From the NCBI GenBank assembly GCA_018873245.2, contig JAEMBT020000005.1, positions 10,676,001 through 10,740,000 of the forward strand: a stretch of 64,000 bases of DNA. The letters are read 5' to 3'. Below are positions 11,583-24,266 of this stretch, piece by piece; positions within the stretch are counted from its first letter, which is position 1, and every line of letters starts with the position of its first letter. This stretch comes from Archegozetes longisetosus. Its lineage: Eukaryota > Arthropoda > Arachnida > Sarcoptiformes > Trhypochthoniidae. The notes beneath the pieces were generated by a model. The model did not search any database, had not been told where the DNA came from, and worked only from the letters and a program-made list of their open reading frames with translations. Position numbers and translations under genes: made by a program.

Positions 11583-14167
11583 ATATGAAACTTATCAATA
11601 GTGAACAAATTTTTTAAATAATTTGGTTTCTCATCCAGCGGTCCAGGAAACAAATGAACTACCTTGCGTATAAGAGCACATGTGAAATGGGATACAATTA
11701 GAAATAAATCATTATAAATAGATTTTGTTCTTTTTACTAAAAATCAAAATACTTTTCATTTTCCTTACGGAAAAATACAATTCTAAAATTTTAATCGTTT
11801 GTGAAAGAAATTGTAGGTTTTTAATAAATTATTTTTAAGTTCAAATTGAACATAATTCTGATAAACGTTTTGTTGTATTTTGTGCTTAGCGGTCGTCAGA
11901 TCATAACAAGTTATACAGTTAAATGATTTGTAGATAAAAGGATATAACTGACCGCTATATGCAGACTTACCACCTGCCCGGATTTTACACGGACAGTCGG
12001 TTTTGAAGTGCACTGTATTGTTGACGGACGAGACCTCGAATCGGACTATAAAATGTCCGGTTTTATCTCAAACGACTAATCAGAGCCGTATTATATTGAA
12101 CACATGTTCAGTATTATGAATAATTTGTGTTCAAAAGAGAGGAATAAATTATTTACACAGAATCTTAATGCAGAAAATTGTGTATAGTTAATTTTGATTT
12201 AAATGTTCTCAATTTCGTGATTGAGTGAAGAATAATGATAAAATGCTAAAAGCTGCAAAATCGAACACTAAAATTACAAAGAAATATAAATCCATTCACG
12301 AACTTTGTAACTTTAACCACTATTATTGCCTACTTACTGAAAGTTCTTGGGAAGTCCTAAAGATTAATAGATTAATGTTTAACTTGAGAACTCCTCATAT
12401 TAAAGTGCTAATACACTCTGAAACACAACTGTTATTAAATGGAAATAAACAACTTAACTTAATCAACTATTCCATTAATTGTAGGATTAGTCAAATAAAT
12501 TAGAAAGTCTCATTTGACAAAAAGCATTTAAATAATTAATGTTAAATATACTGCAATTAGTGTTATTATTTTGAAGAATAATCAACGAAACAATAAGAAT
12601 GTCATGAGCATTAAAAATTTGAATCTGCTTTAAAATGTGAATGAGCATTTAATTTTATGTAAAAACGGTTGAAGTTATTGAATTTCAATTTGCATATGTT
12701 TTGAGAAATCAAGTGGTTTCTCAGTATTAAATTTTTGTTTGTTTGAAGTAAGACACCCGTTATATGTTTATGTCAAAAGCTGTTGGAAATAATTAGAAAA
12801 ATTCATTTCTTTTTCCCTTTCTATTGGGCCAATTTTTTGATACTACTTCTTTAACAGTTTATAATGTCATTACTATTATGAGAAATCAATCAATCTATAG
12901 CGTGAGATCTCATAAGACACGCTTTATCAAAATCAGCATCGAAAAAACCAGGAAAGGCGTTGGACTAACAATTATTGGCTGAACGATAATATTTGCAAAA
13001 TTTTGCTTTTTAAATCTATCTATCAATGAATTTAATCAAATTACCATCTAAGGTAAAAGTTTTTTAAATAATTTACTTTATTCAGATTCTTAACTTAAAT
13101 AACCGTGAATTAAGTCGAGTTTCACATAAGCTCGTTAATCAATAGTCAATATGGAAATTTCTTTCAAAATTTTCATATAATTCAAGGTTTATTTACATTA
13201 ATTACATATTTTTTACAATGAGTACAGATGAAAGTCTGTTTGCAGAGTTTGTGAATAGTTTAAAACAAACTTTTAAAAAAATTTAATGAGTAAAACATTG
13301 AGCGAAACATGTGATCGACATTTTAGTTAAGAATATTTAAGACATTCTTATAATGACAAAGAAGTGATTAGATAAGAAAATACTCTTGAGTGCTAAGAGT
13401 TTAGTTTCAAATCTTGTCTTTCTCTATTTTTCAACAATTTTGCCTTTCTCTGGTCGTAACATATTGCCACGGTTGCTTTATATGTTAACATGTTATTTAC
13501 ATCACTCTAAGGCAATTCATTAATACAATGGATATCAGACACATAACTTATATTGTAGGTTACGTACAAGCAAATAGTGGATAAAAATTTTTATTCAGTT
13601 CTAAGTTTCCTGATTTGCTAATCGAAGATTTTAAGAACAAAAATAATGTTAATTGTTATTTAGTTGAATGAGTATACTTCTAGTTTTAACCGTGTTAATA
13701 CACCAAAAACTAAAAATAACAAATTTTAGCGCAGTTTCAAAGATGTTTTAAGGATTCGCTTAGGATACCAAATAGTGCCCTATCAATTACAAGAGGACTG
13801 TCTATAGTGACAAATTATTACTTAGGATAATATTCTTTTCTAGACAATATTTCAATTATTGACCTTAAATAATATTTATCACAACAGATAATCATTTAAA
13901 ATTTGATAAACAATACCAAACCTTAAACGCTTCAGCTTTCTGATTCAAAAATGAATGTTTTAGTATTTGAGTGAATATCTGTCGCTCTGTGGTTCTAATC
14001 TAAAAACTGCAGCAAAATTCCACAACAGCAAACAACAAATTATTGTGGAATTGATTCTCGCTTTTCAAATATAATTTTTTGTCATAAATTGTTCGGAAAA
14101 CTTATACTTTAATCGTTAACCGACAAAATACTCAACTCAGTCGACATTTGTAGTCCTTGAATTAGTT

Positions 14168-15185
14168 TTAGACTCCCGGATTTCTGACTAATTCTGTGAA
14201 ATTATGTGATTCTATGACTCTTATTATTAAAGGCGAATCAAGGATGTCTTCATCAGCTATTTTGATGTTCATAACGAACGTTCCTGGGTCATTTGGTTTA
14301 TAAGATATATTGTATGTGCCATTTTTGTTGTCATGCACATCCAAGTGTGCAAATGTGTGTGGCGGACCTTTAATATGCACTTTAAGAGCGCCCAGGTGTG
14401 TTTCGACACTACTGCAGTCAACCACAAATTCATTAATAGTGTAAGCATGGCCTATTTCTGAGGCTACTCCGTGAACTTTAACCTATGAAAAAGTTATTTA
14501 AATTACTTAAAAGACTTAAAGACATGGTAATTAATATTGTAAATGAAAATCATGAATTATTCTTTTCCAAGACTTTATGGCAAAATATGTTAAATGAAAG
14601 AAGATTTTTGTCTTCGTAGTATAAGTTTGTATTGAGCAAATCATCTAATTTGCTAAGTACTTCGTTCATTGAATGTGAAATTCAACTGAATCTCTTACGA
14701 ATCTTTAAAAACAAGACTTTAAACTACGAATTCATTTAATATACTAATAGAAAAATTCATAGATTATTTTTCAGAATGTAAATTTTCAACTAAATTTCTA
14801 ATAGAATTCCATAAAGTCTCTTTTCGAGTTAGACCAAAAATTTGATATGATTGCATACCTTGGAGATCAATTTAGCTGGAAATATGCTTTCGCCAAAAAT
14901 TTTGACCTTGAATGGACTTCCGGTGATTTCTTTTCCTCTGTAAAGAATAGTAATCTTGTAATCTCCAGGCTCGAGTGCTACAAAGTTTGACTCAATCGAT
15001 CCATCTTCTCTCACACTATCAAAAATCACGTCGAAATTTCTCGGCCCATCGACCAAATAGGACACGTGATTAATTAAATTATAAGCTGGAGCACCCGAAA
15101 GATATATTATTAATTTCTGACCAGTTTTGCCACCATTCAGTCCAGGACCTGACACTTCAATCTGTGAGACGTCTACTTTTGCCAT
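14168..15185 (-). CDS. two-repeat filamin-type protein, copy 1
   Basis: Exons complement(14859..15185) and complement(14168..14482); the phase-0 intron has donor AAG|GTATGC and acceptor TTTTTCATAG. The 213-residue product is two immunoglobulin-like filamin (ABP-280) repeats: the first with SGPGL, EPGDYKITI and GSPFKVKIFG, the second with NGTYNISYKP and the DSPLIIRV end. Full filamins have an actin-binding calponin-homology pair and 20 or more repeats; here there is neither, so this is a minimal or derived protein, possibly a cytoskeletal adaptor. A TATA-like box lies 227 bp or more upstream. It is identical to the copy at 18051-19068 and points away from it. The second exon start given by an internal GTG frame is not a real start. 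Confidence 0.8.
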
Positions 15186-15411
15186 TACGCGAAAATATGA
15201 TATCGACGAATATTTTGATTTTTCAGAAAATATTTTTTCAAACTAAAAGTTCTCTATTCGAGAAAAACTGACTTATTTTAACACAAATTTAAAAGTAAGA
15301 AATCGTAGTCTTTGGATTAAAACTTCTTTCCTCACTATTTTCTAGCACTTAACATACATTCATTATATGCTAACTAGAGCTCATGAGAATACGAAATTGT
15401 TGGAAACTTGG

Positions 15412-15420
15412 ATTTATATA
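15412..15420 (-). promoter_or_regulatory. TATA-like box of filamin-type copy 1
   Basis: TATATAAAT on the minus strand, 227-235 bp upstream of the start codon at 15185. The mirror copy is at 17816-17824. Placement is plausible for a promoter with a ~200 bp leader; no transcript evidence. Confidence 0.35.
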
Positions 15421-17815
15421 GTAAACGATGGAATCAGTTTTATTGATAAAATCAGCTTTATCCTTTTCGCAACTGATCCGACGCATAAGCCTTCAAATAT
15501 TAAGTAAATATTTACGTTCAACGACTAAAAATTTGTTGTTAAGTCTCCAGATAGACCCTAGAAATATACTGTCTGTGAATCTGATGCCATTTCTACTTTA
15601 TTTTAAAATAACTTCACGATGCAGTAAATACATGTGATTACCTTTTTTTAAAATTTACTTAATCATCTTCTTGAGCAATGTCGTTATGACATTCAATAAT
15701 ATTTTTAGTAACTGTAATGTTAACTGCATGCTATTCAATTCTATATTATGATGTAATTTACATATTGTTGAGAAATTGTTGAGAAATTCTTGGCAAAAAA
15801 CTAACCAACAAAATGCACATTTTTTACTGTCTTCAATGATAGAAATTTTGGTTTAGAAAAACGTGAATCGTGAATTTAAAATATTTTCAATTGATCAATA
15901 TTCTAATATAGATTGATTTTATATTGTGTAATTTTACTTGATCAATTATTCTGAATTATAATTAAGTTGAATTTCATGAAGAAATTTTCATTGACAGTTA
16001 ATTTTAGATCTCGTTGAAAATAATGTTTAAAAATAAACACAAGCAGTATTTTTTGTAAAGGTCTTGTATATAAATAATATTTGTTTCAATAATAAACTTT
16101 CACCGATATGTTGTCTTTTTGTGATTTTTTCGCAACATCATAAAACCCACATTTCACCCGAAAACAAGTCTCTCGAAGGGATAAATACTACTTGTTGTGC
16201 AATAAATGAGTCTTCTATTTTCGAAACTTAAATTACAGCCCTCTGTTGAACATTTTTAAGCAATAGAGTTCTGCAATTTTATTGTATTATTAGTATTATT
16301 GACTGCATGTATAGATCGAATTATTGATCGAATAGAAGATTGACAAAGTCAATGATTCATTGTTTCAAAACATCTAGTGCAAAATTTATGTTTCAATGCA
16401 TATATTGGCTACAGTTTAGTTTAGCACCCCACGATAATTGATTTGAAAAGTAGTTATTTTACCTAATTTTAGGGCGAAGAACACGAATTTGATAGTCATC
16501 TTTTCCGGAAATTCTTAGTCTCTTAGATATTCGCCTTCAAAAAATTTTTGATGCGCAAATTCCCATAAGTGTACCTATACTGCCCATAACTGCACAAAAT
16601 CAATGGTTAAAATCTGAGTCAGATTTTTAATATAAGGTTTGTTTAGGCTATATATTAATAGGAGTTGAACTTATTAATATAAAGTTTCAAATTTTTTTTG
16701 AAGGCGAATATCTAAGAGACTAAGAATTTCCGGAAAAGATGACTATCAAATTCGTGTTCTTCGCCCTAAAATTAGGTAAAATAACTACTTTTCAAATCAA
16801 TTATCGTGGGGTGCTAAACTAAACTGTAGCCAATATATGCATTGAAACATAAATTTTGCACTAGATGTTTTGAAACAATGAATCATTGACTTTGTCAATC
16901 TTCTATTCGATCAATAATTCGATCTATACATGCAGTCAATAATACTAATAATACAATAAAATTGCAGAACTCTATTGCTTAAAAATGTTCAACAGAGGGC
17001 TGTAATTTAAGTTTCGAAAATAGAAGACTCATTTATTGCACAACAAGTAGTATTTATCCCTTCGAGAGACTTGTTTTCGGGTGAAATGTGGGTTTTATGA
17101 TGTTGCGAAAAATCACAAAAGACAACATATCGGTGAAAGTTTATTATTGAAACAAATATTATTTATATACAAGACCTTTACAAAAAATACTGCTTGTGTT
17201 TATTTTTAAACATTATTTTCAACGAGATCTAAAATTAACTGTCAATGAAAATTTCTTCATGAAATTCAACTTAATTATAATTCAGAATAATTGATCAAGT
17301 AAAATTACACAATATAAAATCAATCTATATTAGAATATTGATCAATTGAAAATATTTTAAATTCACGATTCACGTTTTTCTAAACCAAAATTTCTATCAT
17401 TGAAGACAGTAAAAAATGTGCATTTTGTTGGTTAGTTTTTTGCCAAGAATTTCTCAACAATTTCTCAACAATATGTAAATTACATCATAATATAGAATTG
17501 AATAGCATGCAGTTAACATTACAGTTACTAAAAATATTATTGAATGTCATAACGACATTGCTCAAGAAGATGATTAAGTAAATTTTAAAAAAAGGTAATC
17601 ACATGTATTTACTGCATCGTGAAGTTATTTTAAAATAAAGTAGAAATGGCATCAGATTCACAGACAGTATATTTCTAGGGTCTATCTGGAGACTTAACAA
17701 CAAATTTTTAGTCGTTGAACGTAAATATTTACTTAATATTTGAAGGCTTATGCGTCGGATCAGTTGCGAAAAGGATAAAGCTGATTTTATCAATAAAACT
17801 GATTCCATCGTTTAC

Positions 17816-17824
17816 TATATAAAT
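17816..17824 (+). promoter_or_regulatory. TATA-like box of filamin-type copy 2
   Basis: TATATAAAT, mirror of 15412-15420, upstream of the start at 18051. The two promoters face away from each other across the palindrome centre. Confidence 0.35.
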
Positions 17825-18050
17825 CCAAGTTTCCAACAATTTCGTATTCTCATGAGCTCTAGTTAGCATATAATGAATGTATGTTAAGTGCTAGAAAATA
17901 GTGAGGAAAGAAGTTTTAATCCAAAGACTACGATTTCTTACTTTTAAATTTGTGTTAAAATAAGTCAGTTTTTCTCGAATAGAGAACTTTTAGTTTGAAA
18001 AAATATTTTCTGAAAAATCAAAATATTCGTCGATATCATATTTTCGCGTA

Positions 18051-19068
18051 ATGGCAAAAGTAGACGTCTCACAGATTGAAGTGTCAGGTCCTGGACTGAA
18101 TGGTGGCAAAACTGGTCAGAAATTAATAATATATCTTTCGGGTGCTCCAGCTTATAATTTAATTAATCACGTGTCCTATTTGGTCGATGGGCCGAGAAAT
18201 TTCGACGTGATTTTTGATAGTGTGAGAGAAGATGGATCGATTGAGTCAAACTTTGTAGCACTCGAGCCTGGAGATTACAAGATTACTATTCTTTACAGAG
18301 GAAAAGAAATCACCGGAAGTCCATTCAAGGTCAAAATTTTTGGCGAAAGCATATTTCCAGCTAAATTGATCTCCAAGGTATGCAATCATATCAAATTTTT
18401 GGTCTAACTCGAAAAGAGACTTTATGGAATTCTATTAGAAATTTAGTTGAAAATTTACATTCTGAAAAATAATCTATGAATTTTTCTATTAGTATATTAA
18501 ATGAATTCGTAGTTTAAAGTCTTGTTTTTAAAGATTCGTAAGAGATTCAGTTGAATTTCACATTCAATGAACGAAGTACTTAGCAAATTAGATGATTTGC
18601 TCAATACAAACTTATACTACGAAGACAAAAATCTTCTTTCATTTAACATATTTTGCCATAAAGTCTTGGAAAAGAATAATTCATGATTTTCATTTACAAT
18701 ATTAATTACCATGTCTTTAAGTCTTTTAAGTAATTTAAATAACTTTTTCATAGGTTAAAGTTCACGGAGTAGCCTCAGAAATAGGCCATGCTTACACTAT
18801 TAATGAATTTGTGGTTGACTGCAGTAGTGTCGAAACACACCTGGGCGCTCTTAAAGTGCATATTAAAGGTCCGCCACACACATTTGCACACTTGGATGTG
18901 CATGACAACAAAAATGGCACATACAATATATCTTATAAACCAAATGACCCAGGAACGTTCGTTATGAACATCAAAATAGCTGATGAAGACATCCTTGATT
19001 CGCCTTTAATAATAAGAGTCATAGAATCACATAATTTCACAGAATTAGTCAGAAATCCGGGAGTCTAA
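18051..19068 (+). CDS. two-repeat filamin-type protein, copy 2
   Basis: Exons 18051-18377 and 18754-19068, phase-0 intron of 376 bp (AAG|GTATGC ... TTTTTCATAG|GTT). It encodes the same 213 residues as the left-arm copy: two filamin Ig-like repeats split exactly at the intron, with no actin-binding domain and no dimerisation context that I can see. The intron at the repeat boundary fits a gene built from filamin repeat exons. Splice sites and frame are undamaged in both copies, so both look functional. The Polinton is inserted 1.3 kb downstream of this copy only, which could alter its 3' environment relative to copy 1. Confidence 0.8.
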
Positions 19069-20388
19069 AACTAATTCAAGGACTACAAATGTCGACTGAG
19101 TTGAGTATTTTGTCGGTTAACGATTAAAGTATAAGTTTTCCGAACAATTTATGACAAAAAATTATATTTGAAAAGCGAGAATCAATTCCACAATAATTTG
19201 TTGTTTGCTGTTGTGGAATTTTGCTGCAGTTTTTTAGATTAGAACCACAGAGCGACAGATATTCACTCAAATACTAAAACATTCATTTTTGAATCAGAAA
19301 GCTGAAGCGTTTAAGGTTTGGTATTGTTTATCAAATTTTAAATGATTATCTGTTGTGATAAATATTATTTAAGGTCAATAATTGAAATATTGTCTAGAAA
19401 AGAATATTATCCTAAGTAATAATTTGTCACTATAGACAGTCCTCTTGTAATTGATAGGGCACTATTTGGTATCCTAAGCGAATCCTTAAAACATCTTTGA
19501 AACTGCGCTAAAATTTGTTATTTTTAGTTTTTGGTGTATTAACACGGTTAAAACTAGAAGTATACTCATTCAACTAAATAACAATTAACATTATTTTTGT
19601 TCTTAAAATCTTCGATTAGCAAATCAGGAAACTTAGAACTGAATAAAAATTTTTATCCACTATTTGCTTGTACGTAACCTACAATATAAGTTATGTGTCT
19701 GATATCCATTGTATTAATGAATTGCCTTAGAGTGATGTAAATAACATGTTAACATATAAAGCAACCGTGGCAATATGTTACGACCAGAGAAAGGCAAAAT
19801 TGTTGAAAAATAGAGAAAGACAAGATTTGAAACTAAACTCTTAGCACTCAAGAGTATTTTCTTATCTAATCACTTCTTTGTCATTATAAGAATGTCTTAA
19901 ATATTCTTAACTAAAATGTCGATCACATGTTTCGCTCAATGTTTTACTCATTAAATTTTTTAAAAGTTTGTTTTAAACTATTCACAAACTCTGCAAACAG
20001 ACTTTCATCTGTACTCATTGTAAAAAATATGTAATTAATGTAAATAAACCTTGAATTATATGAAAATTTTGAAAGAAATTTCCATATTGACTATTGATTA
20101 ACGAGCTTATGTGAAACTCGACTTAATTCACGGTTATTTAAGTTAAGAATCTGAATAAAGTAAATTATTTAAAAAAACTTTTACCTTAGATGGTAATTTG
20201 ATTAAATTCATTGATAGATAGATTTAAAAAGCAAAATCTTGCAAATATTATCGTTCAGCCAATAATTGTTAGTCCAACGCCTTTCCTGGTTTTTTCGATG
20301 CTGATTTTGATAGAGCGTGTCTTATGAGATCTCACGCTATAGATTGATTGATTTCTCATAATAGTAATGACATTATAAACTGTTAAAG
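19069..20388. other. non-coding part of right arm before the Polinton
   Basis: Mirror of 12849-14167. No gene seen on either strand. The left-arm copy of the same DNA is equally empty. Confidence 0.55.
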
Positions 20389-20394
20389 AAGTAG
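20389..20394. repeat. Polinton target-site duplication, left
   Basis: AAGTAG directly before the element, repeated at 36166-36171. A 6 bp duplication is the hallmark of Polinton/Maverick integration. The allele-like empty site in the left arm carries the hexamer once (12843-12848, reverse complement). Confidence 0.95.
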
Positions 20395-20729
20395 AGTAGT
20401 AGATATGTGCTTCTGGACCGGAGCGCTCTAGACCTGAGAGGGATTCTAGACCTGAGCGCTCTAGACCTGAGAGGGATTCTAGACCTGAATACTCTATACT
20501 TGAGAGAGATGCCTAAAGCTTCTTCAAGGCTATAATTGAGTTGACAATACAGTCTATTCATAAAATTGATATAAAATTAGCTCAATTGTTAATCATTTTA
20601 TTTTCCCCGAAATCAATGCATTTACAAGATTTTTTATTAACAATTCATTATTATTTTTATCAAATGAGAATAGAGATAGAAAATCGCAGTAAGAATAACC
20701 CAATAGCCTTAGTTTTACATAAAGAACAC
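20395..20729 (+). repeat. Polinton left terminal inverted repeat (335 bp)
   Basis: Identical in inverted orientation to 35846-36165 except for one extra 15 bp unit. Near the tip are alternating subrepeats of 15 bp (GAGCGCTCTAGACCT) and 18 bp (GAGAGGGATTCTAGACCT): four units here, three at the right end. The inner 137 bp (20593-20729) is an antisense copy of the 3' end of the protease gene. A 63-codon frame here is a by-product of that. Confidence 0.95.
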
Positions 20730-21049
20730 TAACACAGTTTTACTCATTCATAATAGTGTTTGCACGTTATATAATGCGTGTTATGTATTTTTATATAGTA
20801 TCGTGTTCTATATTGCTATATAGTGTGCTATATAATGTTGTATTTTGTATTACTATATAATTCTGTGCGTATAACGTGCAATAAGTAGTACATTCCTATG
20901 TAACATGATACCAAAACATAAAAGAGTGGTGTCCCCGAGTCCTTATTACAGTAATGCTAAAAAGTGAAACTTTGCGCAATAATGTAAATAAACAAATCTT
21001 TTTGGAGTACAACTGAATCTCAACTCTGTTTAGCCACTTTGTTTTTAAG
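20730..21049 (+). promoter_or_regulatory. TATATAG-rich leader region of the Polinton
   Basis: Between the left repeat and the first gene. From about 20765 to 20885 there are several TATATAG/TATATAA motifs spaced 15-30 bp apart, any of which could serve as a TATA box for the gene starting at 21050. No coding frame. The promoter role is inferred from position only. Confidence 0.4.
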
Positions 21050-22289
21050 ATGGCTGCAAGACAGGTGGATCTGAAGAAAAGTTACATCAAGAAGCTGCAC
21101 GACGCATTTGCTGCATCCAAGGGAAAAATGGACATGATGGCGGACCGCATCAAGTCAATACGTAAGAACTGGAGTAAGTACATTATTTAATGCTTTTTTA
21201 AAGAAAATCTTTCTAATCCTTTTTTCTTTTTTCAGAAATCATGTACGAAGAAATGGAAAGCCTGTGGCCTGAAGGACTGGATGGTTGGATGCCAGACGAG
21301 GAGAGGCTGAGAAAATGTCTTTTCATGACGGCTCTCCCGGAACCACATGGAGCTGCAACTGAGGATTTGACGGTAAGTTCAAGTCTTTTCTTATTTTTCT
21401 CAAAACTTTTCAAATTAATTTTTGTTTATGTAATTTTTCTAGGAAAAACAAACTATTGAAAGGGAGCTCAGGGAAGCGGAAACTTCAGAGCTCCGAAGAA
21501 GGAAGAACAGAAAGAAACAACTTCCTCTAAGAGAAAATAAAAAACAACAACAAGCTTGGGAAACAGAGAATCTGTTTCAACTGATGGAACAGCTGGCCAT
21601 TCTAGTCTCGGCGGAGACGGAAGCAACGAACTCGCTTCAACAGGTAAAAAAAATACTTTATTTCTTGTTTTGACTATTCAAAATACTAATTCTTCTACTT
21701 CTTTAGCAGGTTTGGCCAATCAGCGCGGAACAGCTGGCCATTCTAGTCTCGGCGGAGACGGAAACGATGAACTCGCGTCAACAGGTAAAAAAAATACTTT
21801 ATTTCTTGTTTTGACTATTCAAAATAATAATTCTTCTACTTCTTTAGCAGGTTTGGCCAATCAGCGCGGAACAGCTGGCCATTCTAGTCTCGGCGGAGAC
21901 GGAAGCAACGAACTCACTTCAAATGGTAAAACAACGCTTCATTTCTTGTTTTAACTATTTAAAATACTAATTCTTCTACTTCTTTAGCAGGTTTGGCCAA
22001 TCAGCGCGGAACAGCTGGCCATTCTAGTCTCGGCGGAGACGGAAGCGACGAACTCGCTTCAAATGGTAAAGCAACTCTTCAATTCTTGTTTAAACTATTT
22101 ATAACACTAATTCTTTTGTTTTTTTTTGTATAGATCCCACTAATTCTTCAATTAAACCAATCAATTCCTTGGTTAAAGTTTCCGGGAATAAAAGATCGCC
22201 AAGTTCTCTTCTCTTGCCAGAACCAAGAATCATCAAAAAGTTTAAGGGCAAACAGAAGCAAATTATTACAAGCGATCGCCAGAACTTAA
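21050..22289 (+). CDS. Polinton seven-exon protein with a fourfold repeated exon
   Basis: Proposed exons 21050-21173, 21236-21372, 21443-21643, 21710-21784, 21851-21925, 21991-22065 and 22134-22289, all with GT-AG borders and matching phases, give about 280 residues. The first 85 residues are basic and helical with an acidic middle (MYEEMESLWPEGL). Exon 3 is a Lys/Arg/Gln/Glu-rich, probably coiled, segment. Exons 4-6 are 75 bp near-copies of each other and of the end of exon 3, each adding 25 residues (SAEQLAILVSAETE core). No known domain. The repeated exons are open in a second frame too (GTAGHSSLGGDG-type), which also continues openly into exon 7, so the C-terminal reading is uncertain. 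Exons are much more GC-rich than introns. It is first in the element, so possibly an early or regulatory protein (inference). Confidence 0.6.
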
Positions 22290-22882
22290 CTTTAAGCATC
22301 AATCCGATTTCATTACTTCTAATGCAACAACTTTTGCGACCGGAAATCTCGACATCAGTTCTTTGGTCAATCGTGAAGATGTGGTCGATGACGAATAATT
22401 TTTTTATTTTATACCAGAAAGTTTTTTTATTTTGCATATCTATTAAAGATTTTTTTAAAATAAGAAAAAAATGATAAAAGTATAAAAAGCAAAAAAAATC
22501 TAAAATGATAAAAAGAAAAAAAAACCAAAAAATTTTTTAAAAACTACAAAAGAGAAAAATTATATTAATCAATTTTATAAAAAATATCGTTTTTTAAAAT
22601 AATTTTATAATATTTTTTATACAATATTCTAATTTTATATTAATTTTATTCATTATATTAATAATTTTATATTAATTTAATCAATTTATCTAATATTATA
22701 ATAACAATTTCAATAAAGTTTTTTAGTATACCCCTTAAAAATGTATTCGTCCTAGATTTTGCGCAGATCTTAGAATCTGGTTTAGATTCTAGATTGAAGT
22801 TGCAATTTTGTAAATTATTTGTATTCATATAATACATTTGACTTGCCGAGACTGGTTCTTCTTCTTCTAAAGTCTTTACTCG
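22290..22882 (+). other. AT-rich gap inside the Polinton
   Basis: Very A/T-rich with long A and T runs (22390-22740). No gene seen, except that a third-frame tail at about 22280-22396 reads as protein-like (ending SSLVNREDVVDDE) and stops at TAA near 22396. It may be an alternative end of the preceding gene if one more splice or frame change exists. Confidence 0.45.
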
Positions 22883-24266
22883 ATGGCAAACTCGAAATCT
22901 TCTAAACCTTTTGAGGTATGATTTTTCTTATATACATTTTATTTTAAAGAATTCTATTCTATTCTATTCTATTACTTTTTAAATGTTTTATTCATATAAG
23001 ACGTGACGTCTTTTTCATATTTAAGTTGAATCTTCAAATCTTCAGTTTTGTTTCATTCATATAAAATATGACGCTATATAACATTTGAATTATGCATTAA
23101 TTTTCTGTATACTTTTTTTTATTTCATTTTAACAAGTTTCACTTGATAAAAATCATTAATCGAAATCTGTTTAATTGTATGTATTCAAATATTTTCTTAT
23201 TACGAGTCATATTTCTTTAAATGTTCTGAAAATATATAGATTTTAGTTTCAATGTTTCAGTATTAGTAAATCTTAGTTTAGTTTAACACTATTATTCCAA
23301 AACTAATCATAATCTTTAAACTTTCTATTGCAATACGATTAATTTCGATTATGATGATGATTAGAGTGAAACAATCATCTCGTTTCAATTGAGCTACATT
23401 TTGAGAGATGCGAATAGATCACTGCACGCGGCTGTTGTCAGAAATCCATGGAAGACTCCGGAAGGCAGTATTTACAATTTCATAAGGATGGAATTCAGAC
23501 TTAATCGCGGCGAAAATGCAAATCCAATTACTGTTTCTCTTACTCCAACTCAATTTCAGTGGATAATGCATCAAATTGAGAAACGTTCAATTTCTCAGGA
23601 AATTCCAGGTGAAAAAGAAGGCAAATACATCTGCTTCGAACGACCCAGTAATATCTATCAAAGCATTGTCGTAAGCATAATTGATCGAAATGCTAAATTT
23701 GGTATCTTGATCGATGAACAAGAACAAGGCATGCTTCAGCATTTTGCCAAAATTCTTATATTCGTAATGGAATACCAATCAGCTAAAGATGAGAAAATGC
23801 AAGAATTGGTGAAGTTAATCTACTCTTCAGTCGTGGCAGAAAAAGTCAGAATGATTATTAAGCAAAGATGTAACGGATGTAAAGAAGAAAGTCTTGTTTA
23901 TGACGAGCATGATTGCAAGAAAGAACTTGTGGAGGAGGAGTTGCTTGATCTGTTGATGCAAAATCTGAACAACAGCGAAGCGAAAAAATGTTTTAACGAA
24001 TTGTTTGAGTATTACTCTAAACTACTAAACCTTAATGAAGTTCTTGGTCAGGAGGCAAAATATAAGCTACTTCCGACTATGATCGAAAAGCCTGAACAAC
24101 TACTGATGCCGTGAAACAAAGCTATGGATTTAAAGATCCAACTTGGAAATCTAAGGTCATTGGATGCCTGAATCAAAGGAAACGAGAATTGGATGAATTT
24201 GAGGCACTTTCCAGATGTGTAGAAGAAGAAGAAGAAGAACCGAATGAGAAGCGTCCTCGCATTTAA
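22883..24266 (+). CDS. Polinton protein of unknown function, two exons, one frameshift
   Basis: No ATG lies in the long frame, but a splice model fits: exon 1 22883-22915 (11 codons, ending GAG|GTATGA) and exon 2 from 23365 (GATGATTAG|AGT), phase 0. The frame runs to a stop at 24112-24114; one base off, the sequence stays protein-like from about 24105 to TAA at 24264-24266, with a run of Glu and an ending EKRPRI that looks like a nuclear signal. So there is one indel near 24095-24108. The middle has a Cys/His cluster (C-x2-C ... H-x-C around CNGCKEES and HDCKK) that could bind zinc. Not recognised as a named family. It lies just upstream of the polymerase gene. Confidence 0.6.

Larger units (their letters stand above)
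11749..16546. repeat. left arm of ~4.8 kb inverted duplication
   Basis: Reverse complement of 16690-20394 plus 36172-37265. Positions in the inner part sum to 33236 with their partner; outside the Polinton they sum to 49014. Differences seen by eye are a handful of substitutions and one-base length changes in homopolymers, so identity is above 99.5%. It contains one filamin-type gene (minus). Outside that gene the arm has only weak frames, such as one of 92 codons at 12225-12503 starting TTG, and I do not call them. 12843-12848 is the intact, unoccupied Polinton target. Confidence 0.9.

Noticed and set aside
12225..12503. 92-codon frame conserved in both palindrome arms (also 36511-36789)
   Set aside because: Conservation only reflects the near-identical arms; it starts with TTG, has no domain, and codon use looks like the AT-rich background.
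15428..15637. 69-codon frames mirrored at 15428-15637 and 17599-17808
   Set aside because: They lie upstream of the filamin-type start in the probable promoter/leader, antisense to it, with no similarity; mirrored only because of the palindrome.
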